A stretch of 63,257 nt of DNA from Schwartzia succinivorans DSM 10502 (GTDB taxonomy: Bacteria; Bacillota; Negativicutes; Selenomonadales; Selenomonadaceae), in contig NZ_FQUG01000011.1 in NCBI RefSeq assembly GCF_900129225.1, forward strand, positions 1 through 63,257, given 5' to 3'. The notes beneath the pieces were generated by a model. That model did not search any database and was not told the DNA's origin. It saw nothing but the letters and a program-made list of their open reading frames with translations. Shown in pieces: positions 32,802 through 41,621 of this stretch (its first letter is position 1; every line of letters begins with the position of its first letter). The translations under genes and the position numbers were made by a program.

Positions 32802-34976
32802 ATGCGCAGAATTTTTTTGTGTATGGCTCTCTTTTTGGCTTTTTTTTATGCCCTGATACCCTTTGCAGAGGCTGAACGTCAGACTATAAATATCGGGTTC
32901 GTGCAGAATACAGTTGACGAGACAGTGGAAAGCCGAAAGCTTCTGAGGGCATATACTGCTTCGTATCTTGATGAAATTACCAGAAAGACAAAGTGGAGAT
33001 ACGCCATAAAGGACATTCCTCCGGAGGACGCAAAGCGCATGCTTGAGGAGGGCAGCGTAGATTTTATTGTGCCTGTGACAGAGTCCTCTGCCGCGCGGGG
33101 TGACGGGTTTATCTTCAGCAGCGGCTTTTCGAGCTACGGTCTTTTGTCTCTTTACACAGGAAAAGACAATACCGCTCTAGACGTGGAAGATAAAAAAACT
33201 ATGCAGGGCTGCCGCATAGGAATGCTGGATATAGAGGACTACAAAATAAAGTTTTCCTATATTGTTAAAAAATCCGAGTGGGATGTCCGGCAGATATTTT
33301 ATCCTGATTCAGAACAGATGATGAAGGACCTCAGGGCAGGCGTGATTGATGCAGTGCTGGATGACGGAAGCCATATCATTGATAACGAACGATGGCTTTT
33401 GGATATTGACGTGGTTCAGCAGCAGTTCATGACCGTATCGGATAAACGGTCACTGATGGATGAGATGAATAACGCCATCCTGGACAGCGAGATTCTGAAT
33501 CCTTCCTTTGAGACGGAAATTGAGAAGGAATATCTTGACCCTGTGCTGCGCCACATTGTGCGGTATACCGAAAATGACAGGGCGTATGCTGAGGAGGCCC
33601 CGACACTCCGTGTTGTTTTTATGCCCTATGTACCGCCTCTTTTCGACCTCAGGTTTGAAAAGGGAGAGCCCTGGGGTATCTATGTGGATTTGCTCAAGAC
33701 GATTTCAAGGGATACAGGACTCCGTTTTGAATTCATTGAGGCGAAGGATGAGGATGAAGCTGACAGGATGATGCGGGATGGAGAGGTTGACCTGATTCCT
33801 GCAGTGTATCAGAATTTCCGCGTTCCTGAGGGGGCAGCCTTTACAAATACCGCCAGAAACGAGGCCTTCGTTCTGGTGGTTCGGAGAGGAATAAGCCTTG
33901 AGGACTGTGCCGGAGGAATGATTGCTGTCCCGCGTATCTTCCCGGGCGTGGTGGACTTTATGAAGCAGCGCTTCCCTGACTCCGAGATTGTGGAATATAA
34001 TCTTGCCAGCGACTGCATGAAGGCCGTGGAGTTTGGCGATGTGACGTGTGCTTTTGTGCCTGCGGCGTTGATACATTACTACAGCAGCACGGCACTGAGA
34101 CCTGATATTGATATGATATATTCCGCCAGAATCAAGGTACCTGTGGGGATTGGCGTCTCGCCCTACGCAGACCGCAGACTTCTTCCGCTTCTTAACACTG
34201 CGCTCCTGCGTGTTTCACCGGAGCAGATGGAACACATTATAGAGAAAAATTCAGAGCCCGAGGTGTCCGTCAGATATATTGTTCAAAAGTACCCTATCAG
34301 CGTGACACTGGTTGTCATGATTTTCTCCTTCCTGCTGGGGCTTGGAGTATTTATCCTGTACAGGGCGAAGGAGGAAAAGAAGCAGAACGCGGTGCTCAGG
34401 GAGAAGAACCGCGCCATGGAGGAGGCTCTGGCACGAATCCGCTCGCTTAAGGAAGCAAGAGACTACTACAAACAGGATGCAGAAACTGACAAGCTTACAG
34501 GGCTTTTAAACAAGGGAACTCTGCATGAGGAAGCAAAAAAAGCACTTTCGGAAATGAGCAAAAAGGACAGCGCCATTCTTTTCATTACCGACCTTGACCA
34601 TTTCAAGGAGCTGAACGACAGTGAAGGACACCAGTGCGGTGATGAGGTCCTGGCGGCATACGCGGGACTCCTTGGGGAGATTTTCCCGCAGGCAAAGGCA
34701 CTGGGCCGTTTCGGCGGCGATGAGTTCATGGGGCTTCTGGTGAATATGACGAGAGAGGAATTCCTCGCAGGCATTAAAAGACTCATGACGGAAACGAGAA
34801 AAATTATCGCCGGCGGGAAAAACGCGGGAGTGAGCGTGAGCATAGGCGCAGTCGAGGCCCTGCACGGACACCGACGTTACAGTGAGATTTTCAATGAGGC
34901 GGACCAGGAGCTTTACGCGGTGAAAAATTCTACCCGTGATGCCTTGAGTTTTGATGGAAAAATGTATCGCTTTTGA
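32802..34976 (+). CDS. Two-domain solute-binding sensor diguanylate cyclase
   Basis: 724 residues. A signal sequence (residues 1-24) precedes two type-3 solute-binding folds (about 28-255 and 268-480), one TM helix (SVTLVVMIFSFLLGLGVFIL, ~495-515), a short coiled coil and a GGDEF domain (~555-720) with the intact active site RFGGDEF. The inhibitory RxxD site expected just before it is absent. It should make c-di-GMP in the cytoplasm when an extracytoplasmic ligand, perhaps an amino acid, binds. No EAL or PilZ partner is in the window. A GGGGGAAAGG site precedes the ATG. Confidence 0.92.
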   Translation: MRRIFLCMALFLAFFYALIPFAEAERQTINIGFVQNTVDETVESRKLLRAYTASYLDEITRKTKWRYAIKDIPPEDAKRMLEEGSVDFIVPVTESSAARGDGFIFSSGFSSYGLLSLYTGKDNTALDVEDKKTMQGCRIGMLDIEDYKIKFSYIVKKSEWDVRQIFYPDSEQMMKDLRAGVIDAVLDDGSHIIDNERWLLDIDVVQQQFMTVSDKRSLMDEMNNAILDSEILNPSFETEIEKEYLDPVLRHIVRYTENDRAYAEEAPTLRVVFMPYVPPLFDLRFEKGEPWGIYVDLLKTISRDTGLRFEFIEAKDEDEADRMMRDGEVDLIPAVYQNFRVPEGAAFTNTARNEAFVLVVRRGISLEDCAGGMIAVPRIFPGVVDFMKQRFPDSEIVEYNLASDCMKAVEFGDVTCAFVPAALIHYYSSTALRPDIDMIYSARIKVPVGIGVSPYADRRLLPLLNTALLRVSPEQMEHIIEKNSEPEVSVRYIVQKYPISVTLVVMIFSFLLGLGVFILYRAKEEKKQNAVLREKNRAMEEALARIRSLKEARDYYKQDAETDKLTGLLNKGTLHEEAKKALSEMSKKDSAILFITDLDHFKELNDSEGHQCGDEVLAAYAGLLGEIFPQAKALGRFGGDEFMGLLVNMTREEFLAGIKRLMTETRKIIAGGKNAGVSVSIGAVEALHGHRRYSEIFNEADQELYAVKNSTRDALSFDGKMYRF

Positions 34977-34990
34977 TTGGTCTTTTTTGC

Positions 34991-35019
34991 TTGATACAAA
35001 CAGTTTTTTGTGCTATATT
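34991..35019 (+). promoter_or_regulatory. Strong promoter of a short terminated transcript
   Basis: TTGATA (34991-34996), 17 nt, TATATT (35014-35019) with an upstream TG (extended -10). Confidence 0.75.
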
Positions 35020-35025
35020 CAGAGT

Positions 35026-35090
35026 GTAAATCGAAGTGGGAGGTTCATCCCGCTAACCCCGGGTCCGCATCCTGGGGCCTTTTTTTTAGG
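35026..35090 (+). ncRNA. Candidate small RNA or leader attenuator
   Basis: A transcript from the promoter at 34991-35019 would form one hairpin at 35035-35054 (AGTGGGA / TCCCGCT, loop GGTTCA) and then an intrinsic terminator at 35057-35087 (CCCCGGG / CCTGGGG with T8). The first ORF begins only at 35127, past the terminator. It is therefore either a free ~65-nt RNA or a conditional terminator controlling the GH3 lipoprotein gene. No known riboswitch consensus is recognised. Confidence 0.55.
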
Positions 35091-35126
35091 CGGATGAATT
35101 TTCTGACAATATAGGGGGCCGAAAAT

Positions 35127-36269
35127 GTGGAACGGTACAAAAGCTTGGTTTTGATTTGCACGATTGGAATTATGCTTATTCTCGGGGGCTGTGTAAGGCC
35201 CAGCTCGGGAAGCAAGACACCGACACAGGCGGAGCTGGTGGAAAGGATAATCGCACGTATGCCTGCGGAGGAAAAGGTCGGTCAGCTCATTGTGGGAGGG
35301 CTGCACGGACTCATGCCGGATGAGGCGACGGATGAATTCATCGCAAAACGTCATTTTGGCGGATTTATACTCTTCGACAGAAATCTGCGTGCCCCTGAGC
35401 AGGTGCGCGCGCTCACCAGCGGACTCATGAGAAGAAATGAAGAAGCACAGGCTGAGCTTGACCCGCATCATCCCGGAGTTCCTCTTTTTATCTGCGTTGA
35501 TGAGGAGGGCGGAAAGGTAGCGAGATTCCGTGACCACATCGCGGCTCCACCCTCTGAGGAAGCTCTCGGAAAGGGAGAGGAGACAGCAGCGGCACGTGTA
35601 TGGGCTGTAAAAACAGCAAAGGCGCTGCGCTCCTACGGTATCAATCTGAACTTTGCGCCTGTGCTGGATTTAGGGCTGCCGCCTGAACGCTCCTACAGCA
35701 CAGACCCTGCAAGAGTCACCATGTTCGGCAACGCGGCGGCCGCAGGCTATACACAGGAAAAATTCTCCTTTGTTATAAAGCACTTCCCGGGGATAGGAAA
35801 AGGGCGTGAGGATACGCACCTTGGCAACGTCGTTGTAGACACGACACTTGCACAGCTTGAGTCTGAGGATATGATTCCCTTCCGCAACGTGCTTTTCGGA
35901 AGAGTCGGAGGAAACTGCGCCGTCATGGTCGGACATGTAGTCTACCCTGCCGTTGACGCAAAGCATCCTGCCAGCCTGTCCCATGCCGTCATTACAGGAC
36001 TTCTCCGTCAGAAGCTGAACTACGACGGAGTCGTATTTACCGATGACCTTGAGATGGGAGCGATATCCAAGCAGTATGATTTCGGTGAGGCGGCTGTAAT
36101 GGCTGTCGAGGCCGGCGCTGATGTCATCCTCGTATGCCACGAATACGAGCACATGAGGGAAGCCTACGACGGACTGCTGGAGGCCGTAAACAGCGGACGC
36201 ATCCCACAGGAACGCCTCGACGCCTCGGTAAGGCGCATAATAAGAATGAAGCTTGCCAGTGGAAAATAA
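35127..36269 (+). CDS. GH3-family beta-N-acetylhexosaminidase lipoprotein (NagZ-like)
   Basis: 380 residues, GTG start after GGGGG. The lipoprotein signal LILGGC places the acylated Cys at about residue 22. The GH3 barrel shows GQLIVGG, KHFPGIGKGREDTH (NagZ loop with catalytic His) and FTDDLEMGAI (the nucleophile is the Asp before LEM). It would remove GlcNAc from wall fragments, here outside the cytoplasmic membrane, unlike cytoplasmic proteobacterial NagZ. The hairpin region just upstream may control it. Confidence 0.9.
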   Translation: MERYKSLVLICTIGIMLILGGCVRPSSGSKTPTQAELVERIIARMPAEEKVGQLIVGGLHGLMPDEATDEFIAKRHFGGFILFDRNLRAPEQVRALTSGLMRRNEEAQAELDPHHPGVPLFICVDEEGGKVARFRDHIAAPPSEEALGKGEETAAARVWAVKTAKALRSYGINLNFAPVLDLGLPPERSYSTDPARVTMFGNAAAAGYTQEKFSFVIKHFPGIGKGREDTHLGNVVVDTTLAQLESEDMIPFRNVLFGRVGGNCAVMVGHVVYPAVDAKHPASLSHAVITGLLRQKLNYDGVVFTDDLEMGAISKQYDFGEAAVMAVEAGADVILVCHEYEHMREAYDGLLEAVNSGRIPQERLDASVRRIIRMKLASGK

Positions 36270-36292
36270 ATTTTGATTGGAAGCAATGGTAA

Positions 36293-36330
36293 AAGGCTGC
36301 CGTACATTATGTGCGGCGGTCTTTTTTACT
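36293..36330 (+). terminator. Terminator after the GH3 gene
   Basis: GCCGTACAT / TGTGCGGC-type imperfect stem followed by TCTTTTTTA. Confidence 0.65.
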
Positions 36331-36416
36331 AAATTTTACTTCAAAAGAAGGAGATTCCTCCAATTTTCACGAATATATACATTAAATTACAGTACGTATG
36401 AACAGGAGGAATCAGC

Positions 36417-38474
36417 ATGCAGGAATATGCGAGAAAGAACATTCGGAACATCGTTGTACTTGGACATGGACAGGTAGGCAAGACGAGTCTTCTGGATGCG
36501 TGTCTTTTTAAGACCGGCGCTGTAAGCCGTGTCGGCCGTGTGGATGAGGGAACTTCGGTATATGACACCGAGCCTGAGGAGACCGCACGGCGTTTTTCTA
36601 TTACGTCAAAGCTGGCGGCAATGGAATGGCAGGACTGTAAGCTGAATTTCCTCGATACTCCGGGATATCCTGATTTCCTCAGCGAGGTCAGGGGAGCCAT
36701 GCTGGCGGCTGATAACGCTCTTATAGTCATATCGGCGCCTGACGGTATTCAGGTAGAAACAGAAAAGGTATGGAGACTGGCAGAGCAGCAGCAGATGCCG
36801 AGAGCAATCTTCCTTAATAAGATGGACCGCGAGCATGCGGATTTCAAGAGCGTTGTCGATGAGCTGCGCGTGCGCTTCGGCAAGGGCGTAGTTCCCGTGC
36901 AGATGCCGATTGGTGAGGGCCGTACCTTCCAGGGAACGCTGGACCTTCTCTCGTTGAGCGGACGAATCATGGCACATGACGCGGAGCATCTTGATACGGC
37001 AGTCCCTGAATTTATGGAGGAGGCAGTTTCCGAGGCACGTCAGGCGCTGGTTGAGGCGCTGGCGGACTTTGACGATACACTTCTGGAGAAATTCCTCAAC
37101 GGTGAGGATATTCCTGAGGAGGATATAGGAAAAGCTCTGACCGAGGGCGTTGCGGCAGGAAAGGTATTCCCGCTTTTTTGCGGTTCTTCGGCTATGGTGC
37201 TGGGAATAAGAAAGTTCATGAACGGTATGGTGGCGTACATGCCTGAGCCGCAGAACGTGAAAATCGGAACTGACCAGAAAACGGGAGATATCGTGGAAAG
37301 GCGCGCCGATGAAGCCTTCTCAGCCCAGGTATATAAGACAGTGATGGAGCCTACGGGACGCGTCAGCTATCTCCGCGTATGGTCAGGCGAAGCCGCGGGA
37401 GATATGAGCGCGGCAAATCCTGCGAGAAGCGTCGTGGAGCGTTTCGGAGGATTCTTCACCACGATTGCAGGCCGCAAGGAAAAGCTTTCCAAAGCTATTG
37501 CCGGAGATATCGTTGCTACAACGAAGCTTTCGGATACCTGCACCGGGGATACGCTTTGCGACAAGGAGGCCCTTATCCGCTACGAAGCCCCTGACTATCC
37601 TCTGTCCATGCTCATAATGGCAGCACACGCTGCAAAGAAGGAGGACGAGGAGAAGGTTGTGGCTGCCATGGAGAAGGAGCAGATAAGCGACCAGACACTC
37701 ACCGTGGAGCGCAATCAGGAGACGAAGGAGGTTCTCGTCCGTGCCCTTGGCGAGGTGCAGCTTGATATACTAAAGGAGCGCATAAAACGCAAAACGAAGC
37801 TGGATGTCATTTTCTCCGCTCCTGCTATTCCTCTTCGTGAGACAATCCGCAAAAAATCCACGGCAGAGGGCAAGCACAAAAAGCAGAGCGGCGGACACGG
37901 TCAGTACGGACATGTATTCCTCGAGCTTACTCCGCTGGCGCCGGGTTCAGGCAATACCTTCACCGATGCCATCGTCGGCGGAGCAGTTCCGAAGACCTTT
38001 ATCCCGGCTGTGGAAAAGGGAGCAATGGAAACTCTCGCCCAGGGCGTCATAGCAGGCTATCCTGTTGTTGATGTAAACGTAAAACTCACGGACGGCTCCT
38101 ACCATACTGTGGATTCCTCTGAGGCATCCTTCAAGACGGCAGCTGCCATCGCAATAAAGAAAGCTGTACAGGAGGGTGACCCTGTACTTTTGGAGCCTAT
38201 CTTCAATGTACGCATCAGCGCGCCTGAATACTTCATGGGCGACGTCATGGGACAGCTTAACGCCCGCCGCGCGAAAATCATGGGCATGGAAAACGACGGA
38301 CGCGACATGAGCGAAATCAAGGCACAGATACCTGCGCTTGAGCTCTTCCGCTACGCAACAGACCTTCGCGCCCAGACAAGAGGCAGAGGCTCCTTCAGCG
38401 TAGAGTTCTCCCACTACGAGGAAATGCCGCAGAAGGAAGCAGAGAAATACATAAAGAAGAAAGAAGAAAAGTGA
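36417..38474 (+). CDS. Elongation factor G-like translational GTPase
   Basis: 685 residues with all EF-G domains in order. G1 is GHGQVGKT rather than AHIDAGKT, G3 DTPGYPDF rather than DTPGHVDF, and G4 NKMDRE. Domain IV contains GGHGQYGHVFLEL. These replacements mark it as an EF-G paralogue (EF-G2/FusA2 type), not the housekeeping FusA, which is normally in the str operon. Such paralogues may act in recycling or under stress. The ribosome site AGGAGG is strong. Monocistronic. Confidence 0.9.
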   Translation: MQEYARKNIRNIVVLGHGQVGKTSLLDACLFKTGAVSRVGRVDEGTSVYDTEPEETARRFSITSKLAAMEWQDCKLNFLDTPGYPDFLSEVRGAMLAADNALIVISAPDGIQVETEKVWRLAEQQQMPRAIFLNKMDREHADFKSVVDELRVRFGKGVVPVQMPIGEGRTFQGTLDLLSLSGRIMAHDAEHLDTAVPEFMEEAVSEARQALVEALADFDDTLLEKFLNGEDIPEEDIGKALTEGVAAGKVFPLFCGSSAMVLGIRKFMNGMVAYMPEPQNVKIGTDQKTGDIVERRADEAFSAQVYKTVMEPTGRVSYLRVWSGEAAGDMSAANPARSVVERFGGFFTTIAGRKEKLSKAIAGDIVATTKLSDTCTGDTLCDKEALIRYEAPDYPLSMLIMAAHAAKKEDEEKVVAAMEKEQISDQTLTVERNQETKEVLVRALGEVQLDILKERIKRKTKLDVIFSAPAIPLRETIRKKSTAEGKHKKQSGGHGQYGHVFLELTPLAPGSGNTFTDAIVGGAVPKTFIPAVEKGAMETLAQGVIAGYPVVDVNVKLTDGSYHTVDSSEASFKTAAAIAIKKAVQEGDPVLLEPIFNVRISAPEYFMGDVMGQLNARRAKIMGMENDGRDMSEIKAQIPALELFRYATDLRAQTRGRGSFSVEFSHYEEMPQKEAEKYIKKKEEK

Positions 38475-38480
38475 TGTAAA

Positions 38481-38512
38481 AGGACGGCTCCAACGGAGCC
38501 GTTCTTCTTTTA
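38481..38512 (+). terminator. Terminator of the EF-G-like gene
   Basis: AGGACGGCTCC / GGAGCCGTTCT stem, AAC loop, TTCTTTTA tail. Confidence 0.88.
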
Positions 38513-38567
38513 TGAAGAATTAATCAGTGCTTGACAGAAAGACATTTACAGTTTTTTCCATTGAGGG

Positions 38568-38596
38568 TGGACATTTCTGATTATAAGTGTTACAAT
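38568..38596 (+). promoter_or_regulatory. Promoter of the DAACS symporter gene
   Basis: TGGACA (38568-38573), 17 nt, TACAAT (38591-38596). Transcription would start near 38603, giving a ~100-nt leader. Confidence 0.75.
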
Positions 38597-38618
38597 ATGA
38601 AATAATAAACCGCGCAAC

Positions 38619-38664
38619 GAAGCCGTATACACGCATCCTTTTGGGGATGCGTGTATACGGCTTC
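38619..38664. promoter_or_regulatory. 20-bp perfect inverted repeat in the symporter leader
   Basis: GAAGCCGTATACACGCATCC and its exact complement flank a 6-nt loop. It lies between the predicted transcription start and the ribosome site (40 nt further down) and has no T-run, so it is not an ordinary terminator. It could be an operator, an RNA stability hairpin or a protein-binding site. Confidence 0.8.
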
Positions 38665-38704
38665 CCTGTTTAATGGCGGTTTCGAAAAATTAGGAGGGGT
38701 ATTT

Positions 38705-39982
38705 ATGTCAGAAAAGAAACAAAGCAGCCTCGATAAGCTGGGGATTTGGATTATCGCGGCTACAATCCTGGGAGCTGTAGCAGGTCTGCTCTTGGGGAAG
38801 GATGCGCAGATGTTTGCGCCAATGGGTAATCTCTTCATGCAGTTGATTAAGATGGTTGTCGTACCGCTGGTACTCTTTTCACTGATTGGCGGGGCCGCAT
38901 CGCTGGGGAACTCAAGCAGTGCCGGAAAAATCGGATTACTGACTTTTGCTTACTATGGAATTACTACAGCTGTGGCTGTTGCCTTGGGTCTTGCAGCGAG
39001 TGAAATTTTCCAGCCGGGCCGTGGCATTGAGATGACCGCTTTGTCTGAGGCAGCTATCCATGTGGATCATATGGAGGAAAGTACCCGTATTCCGGGTTTC
39101 TGGGAGACGGTTACGGGTTTTGTGCCTACTAATCCCTTCCAGGCGCTGGTGAACGGCAACATTCTGCAGATTATCGTCTTTGCGCTGTTCATGGGCTTTG
39201 CCGCTACATATTTGGACGAGCAGAAACGCAGCTATGTTTTGAACTTTTTTAACTACCTGACGGAATTATTCATCAAGGTTATGACTGGTATCATGTATGT
39301 GGCGCCAATCGGCGTTTTCTGCCTGATGGCTGATGCTACAGGTACCTTTGGTTATGCTGTGCTCACCAAGATTCTTTATCTGATTCTTCTCTATGTTGCG
39401 GTACTGGCAATCGTCACCTACGGAATGATTGGCGGTTCCGTGGCAATGTTCTCCCGCTGCACCACCTACAAGCAGTTCTTCAAAAGCATGTGGAAGGTAC
39501 AGGTTTTCGCTTTCTCTACCGCTTCTTCCATTGCAACGCTGCCTCTGAACATGAGTACCGCCTCCACGGAACTGGGAGTTTCCAAGGAAACTACATCCTT
39601 CGCGCTGCCGTTGGGTGCTACCATTAACATGAACGGCAATGCGGCATATTACGCTATGGCTGCGACTTTTATTGCGCAGATGTACGGTATGGAGCTTTCT
39701 ATGCCGCAGTACATTGCCATCATTATTACCAGTACTCTTGGGGCTGTGGGACAGGCAGGTGTCCCGGGACCGACTCTGCTGGTTGTAGCTGTGCTGGTTT
39801 CTGCCGGAATCCCTATTGATGCTCTGCCAATTCTCTTTGGCGTAGACCGTATTTTTGATATGCTGCGGACAGCTGTCAATATAACCGGTGATGCTGCATG
39901 CGCCACTATCGTGGACAGATTCCGCAAAGATGATGATAGGGAAGATGCAGGGGAAGAATTGGTTGCTGTATCGGAACACTAA
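38705..39982 (+). CDS. Dicarboxylate/amino acid:cation symporter (DAACS family)
   Basis: 425 residues from MSEKKQSSLD, start fixed by GGAGGGG. It has the GltPh fold: eight helices plus hairpins, HP1 serine motif STASSIATLP, and FDMLRTAVNITGDA in TM8. The TM7 motif usually NMDGT reads NMNGN, replacing an Asp that helps bind Na+ in glutamate transporters. It takes up an organic anion or neutral amino acid with Na+; substrate is unsure because of this change. A strong terminator follows. Confidence 0.92.
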   Translation: MSEKKQSSLDKLGIWIIAATILGAVAGLLLGKDAQMFAPMGNLFMQLIKMVVVPLVLFSLIGGAASLGNSSSAGKIGLLTFAYYGITTAVAVALGLAASEIFQPGRGIEMTALSEAAIHVDHMEESTRIPGFWETVTGFVPTNPFQALVNGNILQIIVFALFMGFAATYLDEQKRSYVLNFFNYLTELFIKVMTGIMYVAPIGVFCLMADATGTFGYAVLTKILYLILLYVAVLAIVTYGMIGGSVAMFSRCTTYKQFFKSMWKVQVFAFSTASSIATLPLNMSTASTELGVSKETTSFALPLGATINMNGNAAYYAMAATFIAQMYGMELSMPQYIAIIITSTLGAVGQAGVPGPTLLVVAVLVSAGIPIDALPILFGVDRIFDMLRTAVNITGDAACATIVDRFRKDDDREDAGEELVAVSEH

Positions 39983-39999
39983 AATTTAACTAGGAAAAG

Positions 40000-40044
40000 A
40001 AGGAGCTGTGAAAAATGCTTTCGCATTTTCACAGCTCCTTTTTT
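40000..40044 (+). terminator. Terminator of the symporter gene
   Basis: A ~18-bp stem (AGGAGCTGTGAAAA...ATGC / GCAT...TTTTCACAGCTCCT) with a short loop and TTTTTTA tail. Confidence 0.9.
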
Positions 40045-40077
40045 AGACAGTACATCTGGTCTTGAGTAAATCACATA

Positions 40078-41349
40078 TCATAGGGAGTCCAGTAAAAGAA
40101 ATTTATGGATTGGAATTACTTCGATTTTTGTATCAGTTTTTTCTATGGTACGTTCTTCTTCATTTGTGACAATCATAAGCCTCTTGATATTCGCTGTTTT
40201 CTCGGCGAAAGACAACAGACTTTTTGTTTCTCTGTCCTCTGCAGTGTCTAAATTATAGGCAACTTGTATTGCGCAGCATTTTTCGGGTACGTAAAAATCA
40301 ATGTCGATTCCTGTCTGTTTGGATTTGAAATAATAAATATCTTCACCGTATATACGCCGCAGATGGACGGCAACAGCATTCTCCAAAAGAGCAGATGCTT
40401 TGTCAATAAGAAACAATGCAAGCAATCCATTGTCGAAAAAATAGAATCTAGGGATTCCTTCTTTTTCTGCAAATTTCGACACATAGTTTCGCGTTCGGAA
40501 CAAGAGATAGGCATTTTCGGCATGGGCAGCGTATTCTATCATGGAGTCTGTCGAGGTTTTGAGGCCAGTTGCTTTTATGTTGCCAGCGAGAGCATTGAAT
40601 GATATTTCGTGCATAACGGTTTCGGCAATTTTTTTTATCATGAGGCGCAGGGCGGATTTGTTTTTGACCTGCTCCCGTTCTATGATGTCGCCTAATAATA
40701 CTTTTTCGTATACACTTTTGATGTATTCGCGAGCATTGGTTAAAAGCTGAGCCTCAGGAAAGCCACCGTGATTAATATATTCATGACATGCTTTACGTAT
40801 TTTTGCGGATTTTGAAGTGCTCAATAACGCTTTTTCATCGTGTGGAATAGACTTGTAGTCCATGGTTTCACCAAATGAGAATGGCATGATCATTTTGGGA
40901 AGGTATCTGCCTCCGAGAACACTCGCCATTTCAGAACTCAGCATTTTTGCGTTGCTTCCGGTTATATACACATGCTGTTTCTGGTCGGCTATGCGCCTTG
41001 CGAAATGTTCCCATCCATCTACGATTTGTATTTCATCAAAGAAATAATAGATTTCTTTTTCGTCTGTCAGCTCGTAGGCTGTTTCAATGATGTCGTTAAA
41101 GTCTGCTTTTGTGAATCCCAGCAATCGGTCATCCTCAAAGTTTACGTAGATTATTTGAGACCAGTTACACCCACTGACAACGAGTTCTCTGGCCATTTTA
41201 TATAAAAGGGTGGATTTCCCTGAGCGTCTCAGGCCGACCAATATATAATTTACATTTTTTTCAAAGGTGTAGGCTCTCTCTATAATTTCCGCATTTTGAA
41301 TTACTTCCAGCTGATCTAAGATAACTTGTTTTAATGTGTTATGATTCAT
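40078..41349 (-). CDS. AAA_14/DUF4143-type ATP-binding protein
   Basis: 423 residues. Walker A is GLRRSGKST near residue 39 and Walker B is YYFFDEIQIVDGW near 105, followed by TGSNAKML. The C-terminal part has GIDIDFYVPEKCCAIQVAY, a degenerate PD-(D/E)XK-like motif. AAGGAG precedes the start. It is a distant paralogue of the ATPase at 7367-8716 and is divergent from the AAA+/ankyrin operon, sharing a 272-nt intergenic region. Function of the family is unknown. Confidence 0.88.
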   Translation of the reverse strand: MNHNTLKQVILDQLEVIQNAEIIERAYTFEKNVNYILVGLRRSGKSTLLYKMARELVVSGCNWSQIIYVNFEDDRLLGFTKADFNDIIETAYELTDEKEIYYFFDEIQIVDGWEHFARRIADQKQHVYITGSNAKMLSSEMASVLGGRYLPKMIMPFSFGETMDYKSIPHDEKALLSTSKSAKIRKACHEYINHGGFPEAQLLTNAREYIKSVYEKVLLGDIIEREQVKNKSALRLMIKKIAETVMHEISFNALAGNIKATGLKTSTDSMIEYAAHAENAYLLFRTRNYVSKFAEKEGIPRFYFFDNGLLALFLIDKASALLENAVAVHLRRIYGEDIYYFKSKQTGIDIDFYVPEKCCAIQVAYNLDTAEDRETKSLLSFAEKTANIKRLMIVTNEEERTIEKTDTKIEVIPIHKFLLLDSL

Positions 41350-41397
41350 GATAGTCTCCTTTCTTGAAATTTCGTATCAACTCTATGATATGTATAT

Positions 41398-41423
41398 ATT
41401 TTATCGTGCTCATACGATAAAAT
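41398..41423. promoter_or_regulatory. Perfect 10-bp inverted repeat upstream of the ATPase gene
   Basis: ATTTTATCGT, six bases, ACGATAAAAT. It lies about 50 nt before the - strand start codon at 41349, where a dimeric repressor could cover the promoter. Confidence 0.65.
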
Positions 41424-41535
41424 CAAGAAATGTTATCTTACATAATTGATATTAGCAGAATGACAAGTACGAAATATTGAGATTTATATAAAACGATTGT
41501 TTGTAAGAAATGGTGCGTGTATAGGTACATATGTA

Positions 41536-41564
41536 TTTACGATGGGGGACAAACGTGCTAGAAT
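41536..41564 (+). promoter_or_regulatory. Putative promoter of the AAA+/ankyrin operon
   Basis: TTTACG (41536-41541), 17 nt, TAGAAT (41559-41564), about 58 nt before the first ATG. The match is moderate. Confidence 0.45.
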
Positions 41565-41621
41565 AACAGAGTATTTTGTCCAATTTTACAAAAATTATGA
41601 ATTTTGAGGGGAACGTGAGAG

